Position numbers and translations under genes: made by a program. Positions 58,314 to 64,000 of a stretch of DNA of 64,000 nucleotides are shown here, one piece after another. Positions within the stretch are counted from its first letter, which is position 1, and each line of letters starts with the position of its first letter. Origin of the DNA: Planktothricoides sp. SR001 (GTDB lineage Bacteria > Cyanobacteriota > Cyanobacteriia > Cyanobacteriales > Laspinemataceae); assembly GCF_001276715.1 (NCBI RefSeq), contig NZ_LIUQ01000002.1, positions 206,093-270,092 on the forward strand, written 5' to 3'. The notes beneath the pieces were generated by a model that worked only from the letters and a program-made list of their open reading frames with translations, searched no databases and was not told the DNA's origin.

Positions 58314-60062
58314 ATGAGTTATTGTCTAAACCCCAATTGCCGTAAGCCTGAAAATCCTCTGACCCATAAGTTTTGCTCTAGTTGCGGATCTAAGTTGCTG
58401 CTCAGAGATCGTTATCGGGCGATTTCGGCGATCGCACAAGGGGGATTTGGCAAAACCTTTTTAGCGGTAGATGAAGATAAACCCTCTAAATCTCGCTGCA
58501 TTATTAAACAATTTTATCCCCAAGCCCAAGGCACTTCTAATTTACAAAAAGCGGCCAAATTGTTCGCCCAAGAAGCAGAACGGTTAGAACAATTAGGGAA
58601 ACATCCTCAAATTCCCGAATTGTTAGCCTATTTTATCCAAGATAACCAGCAATATTTGGTGCAAGAACTAATTGAAGGGCAAAACTTGGCAGAAATCTTA
58701 GCTACTAACGGAGCATTTACAGAACTTCAAATCCGGGATTTACTGACTCAATTGTTGCCGGTGCTGGATTTTATCCATACTAATAAAATTATTCACCGGG
58801 ATATTAAGCCCACGAATATTATTCGGCAGAGTGATGGACGATTGGTTCTGGTAGATTTTGGCGCCGCTAAGTTGACCAAAGAAACCACTTTGATGACTAC
58901 TGGAACCACCATTGGTTCTCCGGAATATGTCGCCCCAGAACAAGCAATGGGTCGAGCAGTTTTTGCCAGCGATTTATATAGTTTGGGTGTGACTTGTATT
59001 CATTTGGTGACGAATGTTTCGCCGTTTGAACTGTTTGAACCGTCAGAAGAAGGTTGGGCATGGCGAGAATATTTAGCCCAAAATCCAATTAGTTTTGATT
59101 TAGCCCGGATTTTGGATAAAATGAGCGCTACGACGACAAAAAAGCGCTTTTATTCGGCGGCTGAGGTGTTGCAACAGTTAAATCCAGGGACGGGAATTCC
59201 TCGACCGGCAAATCCTGTGATGGTGACTCAGCCTCCTGGGGGGGCATTCCGAGGGGGAATTCAGGGGGGGGAAGTCACTGAGGGGGCGTGGAAATGTATC
59301 TATACGTTTACAGGTCATGGGGATAGTGTCAATTCGGTGGCGTTTAGTCCCGACGGACAGTTGCTCACCAGTGGCAGCAGTGATGGCAGTATTAAGCTTT
59401 GGCATCTGCGAGATGGTGTGGAAGTGACTACCCTTGGGGGTCGGCGTTGGTTTTATCGGTTGTTTAATTCAGTGACAGCGGTGGCTTTGAGTTCTGATGG
59501 TCAAACTCTTGCCAGTGGCATTAATCGGAATATTAAGCTTTGGCATTTAAATGAGGAACGAGAATTAACCACTCTGCGAGGTCATCCGGGAACGGTGGAG
59601 GCTTTGGCGTTTAGTCCCGATGGGCAAATGTTGGCAAGTGGGGGCAGTGATGGCACGATTAAGTTGTGGTGGGTGCGCGATGGTCAGGAGTTGCGGACTT
59701 TGCCCGCTCATTATCATGCTTTGACTTCTCTGGCGTTTACCCCCGATGGCAAAATTTTAGCCAGTCATAGTGCATCAGATAATGTGATTAAGTTGTGGCG
59801 GCTAAAAGATGGACAGCTTATTTCCGGGACGACTTTTTTTCTGGGGTTGGTGTTTGCGATCGCCTTTACGGTGGATGGACAGGCGATCGCTTGTGGTAGT
59901 AAAGATGAGATGCTGAAAATCTGGCGGCTTGCCGATGGTGAAGAGTTAGGAATGCTCCGAGGAAATCCTAGCTGGGTCAGTGCGATCGCCATTAGCCCGA
60001 ATGGGGCGACTATTGCCACTGGAGGTCGAGATAAAACTATTAAAATTTGGCAATGTAATTAG
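58314..60062 (+). CDS. Serine/threonine protein kinase with WD40 repeats
   Basis: The protein has 582 residues. A short zinc-ribbon-like N-terminus has CxxxxC and CSSC (about 4-24). The kinase domain (about 30-290) has GQGGFGKTF (AIAQGGFG), CIIKQF lysine, catalytic IHRDIKPTN, VDFGAAK and GSPEYVAPEQ. A linker of P/G-rich sequence follows, then about six WD40 repeats (GHGDSVNSVAFSPDGQLLTSGSSDGSIKLW type, read in two pieces) forming a C-terminal propeller. No membrane helix. This kinase-WD40 combination is frequent in filamentous cyanobacteria. Its substrate is unknown. Confidence 0.94.
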   Translation: MSYCLNPNCRKPENPLTHKFCSSCGSKLLLRDRYRAISAIAQGGFGKTFLAVDEDKPSKSRCIIKQFYPQAQGTSNLQKAAKLFAQEAERLEQLGKHPQIPELLAYFIQDNQQYLVQELIEGQNLAEILATNGAFTELQIRDLLTQLLPVLDFIHTNKIIHRDIKPTNIIRQSDGRLVLVDFGAAKLTKETTLMTTGTTIGSPEYVAPEQAMGRAVFASDLYSLGVTCIHLVTNVSPFELFEPSEEGWAWREYLAQNPISFDLARILDKMSATTTKKRFYSAAEVLQQLNPGTGIPRPANPVMVTQPPGGAFRGGIQGGEVTEGAWKCIYTFTGHGDSVNSVAFSPDGQLLTSGSSDGSIKLWHLRDGVEVTTLGGRRWFYRLFNSVTAVALSSDGQTLASGINRNIKLWHLNEERELTTLRGHPGTVEALAFSPDGQMLASGGSDGTIKLWWVRDGQELRTLPAHYHALTSLAFTPDGKILASHSASDNVIKLWRLKDGQLISGTTFFLGLVFAIAFTVDGQAIACGSKDEMLKIWRLADGEELGMLRGNPSWVSAIAISPNGATIATGGRDKTIKIWQCN

Positions 60063-60102
60063 GGTGTGGGGCTGCCATCGGTGTGGGGTTTGGGATGTGG
60101 GG

Positions 60103-60187
60103 AAAAATAATTGATAATTAATAATTAACAATTAATAAATATTTTATCAATTATCAATTATCAATTATCAATTATCAATTATCAATT
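60103..60187. repeat. ATTATCA/ATTAATA repeats forming an inverted run
   Basis: GATAATTAATAATTAAC units are followed by at least six TATCAAT heptamers (60146-60187). They can pair with each other. It lies in the gap before the por gene on the minus strand. Confidence 0.8.
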
Positions 60188-60199
60188 GTTTGGTTGGTG

Positions 60200-61207
<1,008 letters not shown>

Positions 61208-61320
61208 TTACATCGGGGTTGAGTACCCAAATTATTACAAAAAGTAAACTTTGTTCTGTTACTTGTTATTTGTTACTTGTTATTTTTTATGAAAATAACG
61301 AATAACAGGTGACAAGTAAA

Positions 61321-61797
61321 TTAATTTTCTAAGAGTTCTCGGAGAAATTTTTTGGCTTTGGCTGCTTCCGGTTTAAAGCCCACAAATACTAATAAAAAAC
61401 CAAATAAAAACATCCCCAAAGGAATCAATGCCGCCGGTTCAAAATTTCCCTCACCCAGGGTAGCGAGTAAAAATAAGATGCCCATGTTGCCAACCATGCC
61501 CAGCCAAACCAACATAAAGATAAATACCAAAGGGTCTAGGATCATGGAGATTTCAATTTTGCTGCCCGTTCCTTCTGGGGTGATTCTGCCATTAATTAGG
61601 GGTAAAAAAGAGTTGCGATAACTGATGATGCGGCTGATCTGGAAAGCGCGATCGCCAATTTCTCCTTGATATGGTTTAGCGGAATTTTTGGCGTCCCAGG
61701 GCAAAATTTGCCGAGGGTCTACCACTTCTAATAATGTTTCTCGGACGCGATCGGGATTTCGGGAACTGTGAATCGTGAATTTTTCTAGAGGTATCAT
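61321..61797 (-). CDS. Membrane protein of unknown function, two helices
   Basis: The protein has 158 residues. A soluble N-terminal half (about 1-80, EKFTIHSSRNPDRVRETLLEVVDPRQ, YRNSFLPLINGRITPEG) recalls a small alpha-beta polyketide-cyclase-like or DUF fold. Two membrane helices are at about 88-110 (LVFIFMLVWLGMVGNMGILFLL) and 120-140, followed by a basic C-terminus (KAKKFLREL). I do not recognise the family. Confidence 0.8.
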   Translation of the reverse strand: MIPLEKFTIHSSRNPDRVRETLLEVVDPRQILPWDAKNSAKPYQGEIGDRAFQISRIISYRNSFLPLINGRITPEGTGSKIEISMILDPLVFIFMLVWLGMVGNMGILFLLATLGEGNFEPAALIPLGMFLFGFLLVFVGFKPEAAKAKKFLRELLEN

Positions 61798-62485
61798 AGC
61801 GATCGAGTTGATAAGCGGGTGAATTAACCAAACAAGTTAAGGAAACAGACAACGGTGAACGGTGAACTGTGAACCCCTAAGAGGGAAAAATCTTTATTTT
61901 TATTTTAGCATTTACGCCAAGAAGTGCCACTCCAAAAGTATCGTTTTTTTTGGGGCAGCTTTACACGGCTTTGCCTACAGCCTGGAGTTTTATAAACCGT
62001 TTGTTTGATAAAATTGTCCGCTAAACCCCCAATTCATTGGAAAAACTGACGGTTGGCTTATCGGTCTGTTTTTAACAATTAAATCCGGTGAAATAAATGA
62101 TAATATGAGTTGACAAATACCGAAAAATAAGCTAAATTTGTAGAAGCCAAAATTTCCTAGGCCGAGATTAACCATAATTGGCATAATTCAGTAGTTTATT
62201 CAATACACAAAACTTAACACAAAACTTAAAAATTCAATCGATCGGCGCTTAAAGATCCGCTTGGGCATAAATCTCGGATCGAGCCAGGGTACTTGCCTAA
62301 ATCCTAATAGAAAACCAGCTTGAAAAAGTCAAGCCTAGCTTTCTGCGATCAGGCTAAATTATCACCCTGGAGATCCTGACCTATCTGAGGTCAAAAATTC
62401 CTGGATGCTTGTAGGGCTGATGGCTGGCCGCTAAATTCTTTGATGAAAAAAAATCAAATAACTTCAAACGTGAGAGGAAGGAGTT
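61798..62485. other. Intergenic region, nothing identified
   Basis: About 690 bp of AT-rich sequence. A GGTGAACGGTGAACTGTGAAC repeat is at about 61851-61871 and an imperfect hairpin (CCTGACCT...AGGTCA) at about 62376-62393. No gene or RNA is recognised. Confidence 0.5.
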
Positions 62486-64000
62486 ATGATTATTGTCTGT
62501 TTAGTCGAGCAAGTGGATGAACCCTTCTACCTGACTTTACAAAAAACTTTAAAATTGCAACATAATTGGGAAGTCGCGCTCAAAAAATTTTCTCCAGACC
62601 TGAACCATCTGATGAAGGAGATTAAGTTAAGAAATCCTGACATTGTGATGATTGATTTAGCAAAGGGCAAAGTCAATGATGTTTCCCGAATCGTTAAGCT
62701 GATCAATCAGACATTCAACCAAAAAAAAATCATTATTGTCACCGGAGACGATAGTTATGAGTCTTTAGGTCAATTAATTGGGATTGGAGTCAAAGGATAT
62801 TTGTGGAAACAAGCTCCGGCAGAAGAACTGATCAAAGAAATTAACTTGGTTGACCGGGGTTCTCCTCAAATTGCCTCTGGGTTGTTGAAACAGATGATTC
62901 CGGAAATGCTTCCAGAAATGGTGGTGAATCATCGAGAAAATAAGCCATTAAAACATTTGGGATCAACTCTAAAAAATTCTCCTACCTTAAATTCGGTGGC
63001 AGAGGTGAATTCACCCAACCGAAATTTTCCGGTGAATCCGGTGATTAAGTTTCCCGATAAATCGGCAAAACATGGTGGCATAATTTCCCCCAAAGCATCG
63101 GTAGGAATGAATTGGCGATCGGTATTCACTTTACTGGTGTTTACAGTGGGGATTACGGGGGTAATTTATCTGGTCAGAGACCGGATGAGACAGCCGTTGC
63201 CCCAGTTAAACTTTTCTGAACAGTTGAAAATTATTACGGAGACAAAATTTACGGGAAAAATTCAGCCCGCTAACCAGTATAAAATGACAGCAACTTCTGG
63301 TTCAGTGGTGGAAGAAATTTATGTTAAGGTGGGCGATCGGGTTGAATTGGGTCAACCGTTACTGGTACTGAAAAATTTAGAAGCCGAAAAGTCCCGGGAA
63401 CAAGTTGAACAACAACGAAAAGCGATCGAACAGCAACAGCAAATCGCCAAAGAACAACAGGAAATGGCACGAACTCAACAAGAAATGTCGCGAAGACAAC
63501 AGGAAATGTCTCTGCGACAACAGCAGATGAACCTGGAACAAGAACAGATTACCGTTGAGCAAAAAATTTCTGAGTTAGAAGCAAAAATTGCCCGGTTTAA
63601 AGAGCAAACTTTGTCTTTGAATCAAGAACTTGCGGCAGCGGAAGAACGAGCATTTATTGCCGAACAGCGATCGCAACAAGTTCCCTTGCGTCAACGGCAA
63701 GATTCTGTGGCGCGATCGCAAGCAATTTACGATCGCGCTTTATCTCAATATAATCGCTTTAATGAACTGTATAAAGAAGGAGCAATTTCTCAAGATAACT
63801 TAGAACAAGTATTCACCGATTTACAAGTAGCCAAAGCGGATCTGGAAACTGCTAGTCAGGCGATCGCTGCCAACGCAGAGAGCGAGCAAGCGCAACGAGA
63901 AAAATTGCAACTAGAGCATCAAAAAATTATCACCGAACAAGAACAAACACTCCGGGAAATGAATGCTGAGTTAGAAGAAACTCGTTTGCAGTCAGCACAA
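62486..64000 (+). CDS. Receiver-like domain fused to an HlyD/membrane-fusion protein (3' partial)
   Basis: Start ATG 62486 has GAGGAAGGAG just upstream. The frame is open for 505 codons to the window end. Residues 1-130 resemble a NarL-type receiver: Asp57 in VMIDL, Thr86 in IVTGDD, Lys108 in GYLWK, and an alpha-5 segment AEELIKEINLVDRG; of the usual acidic pair only one residue (Glu8) remains. A disordered linker follows, then one membrane helix (212-230), a lipoyl/barrel-sandwich start (ATSGSVVEEIYVKVGDRVELGQPLLVL, 269-295) and a long Q/E-rich coiled coil with an IYDRALSQYNRFNELYKEGAISQDNLE hairpin segment. HlyD proteins bridge inner-membrane pumps and outer-membrane channels. The combination suggests regulated export; the partner pump would lie downstream. 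Confidence 0.88.
   Translation, partial: MIIVCLVEQVDEPFYLTLQKTLKLQHNWEVALKKFSPDLNHLMKEIKLRNPDIVMIDLAKGKVNDVSRIVKLINQTFNQKKIIIVTGDDSYESLGQLIGIGVKGYLWKQAPAEELIKEINLVDRGSPQIASGLLKQMIPEMLPEMVVNHRENKPLKHLGSTLKNSPTLNSVAEVNSPNRNFPVNPVIKFPDKSAKHGGIISPKASVGMNWRSVFTLLVFTVGITGVIYLVRDRMRQPLPQLNFSEQLKIITETKFTGKIQPANQYKMTATSGSVVEEIYVKVGDRVELGQPLLVLKNLEAEKSREQVEQQRKAIEQQQQIAKEQQEMARTQQEMSRRQQEMSLRQQQMNLEQEQITVEQKISELEAKIARFKEQTLSLNQELAAAEERAFIAEQRSQQVPLRQRQDSVARSQAIYDRALSQYNRFNELYKEGAISQDNLEQVFTDLQVAKADLETASQAIAANAESEQAQREKLQLEHQKIITEQEQTLREMNAELEETRLQSAQ

Overview
The window is a piece of a cyanobacterial chromosome. The evidence is the very frequent HIP1 octamer GCGATCGC, a CpcT/CpeT-type phycobiliprotein lyase, a photosystem II S4-domain protein, light-dependent protochlorophyllide reductase, several families I know as cyanobacterium-restricted (DUF3598, DUF2996), and multi-kilobase serine/threonine kinase/histidine kinase relics. 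The density of short palindromic and heptameric repeats, the orphan gas-vesicle gene remnant and the RTX protein suggest a filamentous Oscillatoriales-type organism. That placement is inference; no rRNA is present.

Region 1 (1-18.2 kb) is accessory in character. It starts with a coiled-coil protein cut by the window edge and a MotB/OmpA-like protein, which together look like a ZorA/ZorB-type ion-driven motor. Next come a patatin phospholipase with an extra module inserted between its catalytic serine and aspartate, a decayed AAA/kinase signalling gene, a dynamin-like GTPase, two bacterial dynamin-like proteins (BDLP family), an orphan antitoxin, a 1027-residue RTX/Calx-beta protein and a small membrane protein. 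Most of these act on or in membranes, so the region could be a membrane-centred defence or stress island; this is a hypothesis.

Region 2 (18.5-33 kb) mixes housekeeping genes (ilvA, a 2Fe-2S ferredoxin, phosphohexomutase) with a protein kinase, a truncated IS630-type transposase, a MazG-like duplicated protein, a gvpF gene split by a MITE-like insertion, an orphan MNT nucleotidyltransferase and a large GT39-like membrane glycosyltransferase whose coding sequence has absorbed five separate repeat insertions in frame.

Region 3 (33-64 kb) is mostly core: tRNA-Phe, fabG, a delta-9-type desaturase, DUF3598, cpcT, prmA, serA, a CheY/CheC/hybrid-kinase signalling cluster, PSII S4 protein, DUF2996, a PP2C phosphatase, a TerB/Mo-nitrogenase-C protein, a CAP-domain protein, a pentapeptide protein, a receiver-histidine kinase, an ArsR regulator, a WD40 protein kinase and por. 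It ends in a receiver-like/HlyD fusion cut by the window edge.

The strongest window-wide pattern is a 15-bp near-palindrome, AGAAACC-G-GGTTTCT. I count about 45 exact copies. They are usually arranged as inverted doublets (central G form, then central C form) whose start-to-start spacing is almost always 50-52 bp, even though the spacer sequence differs between arrays. This is the architecture of REPINs, and copies also lie in frame inside several genes.
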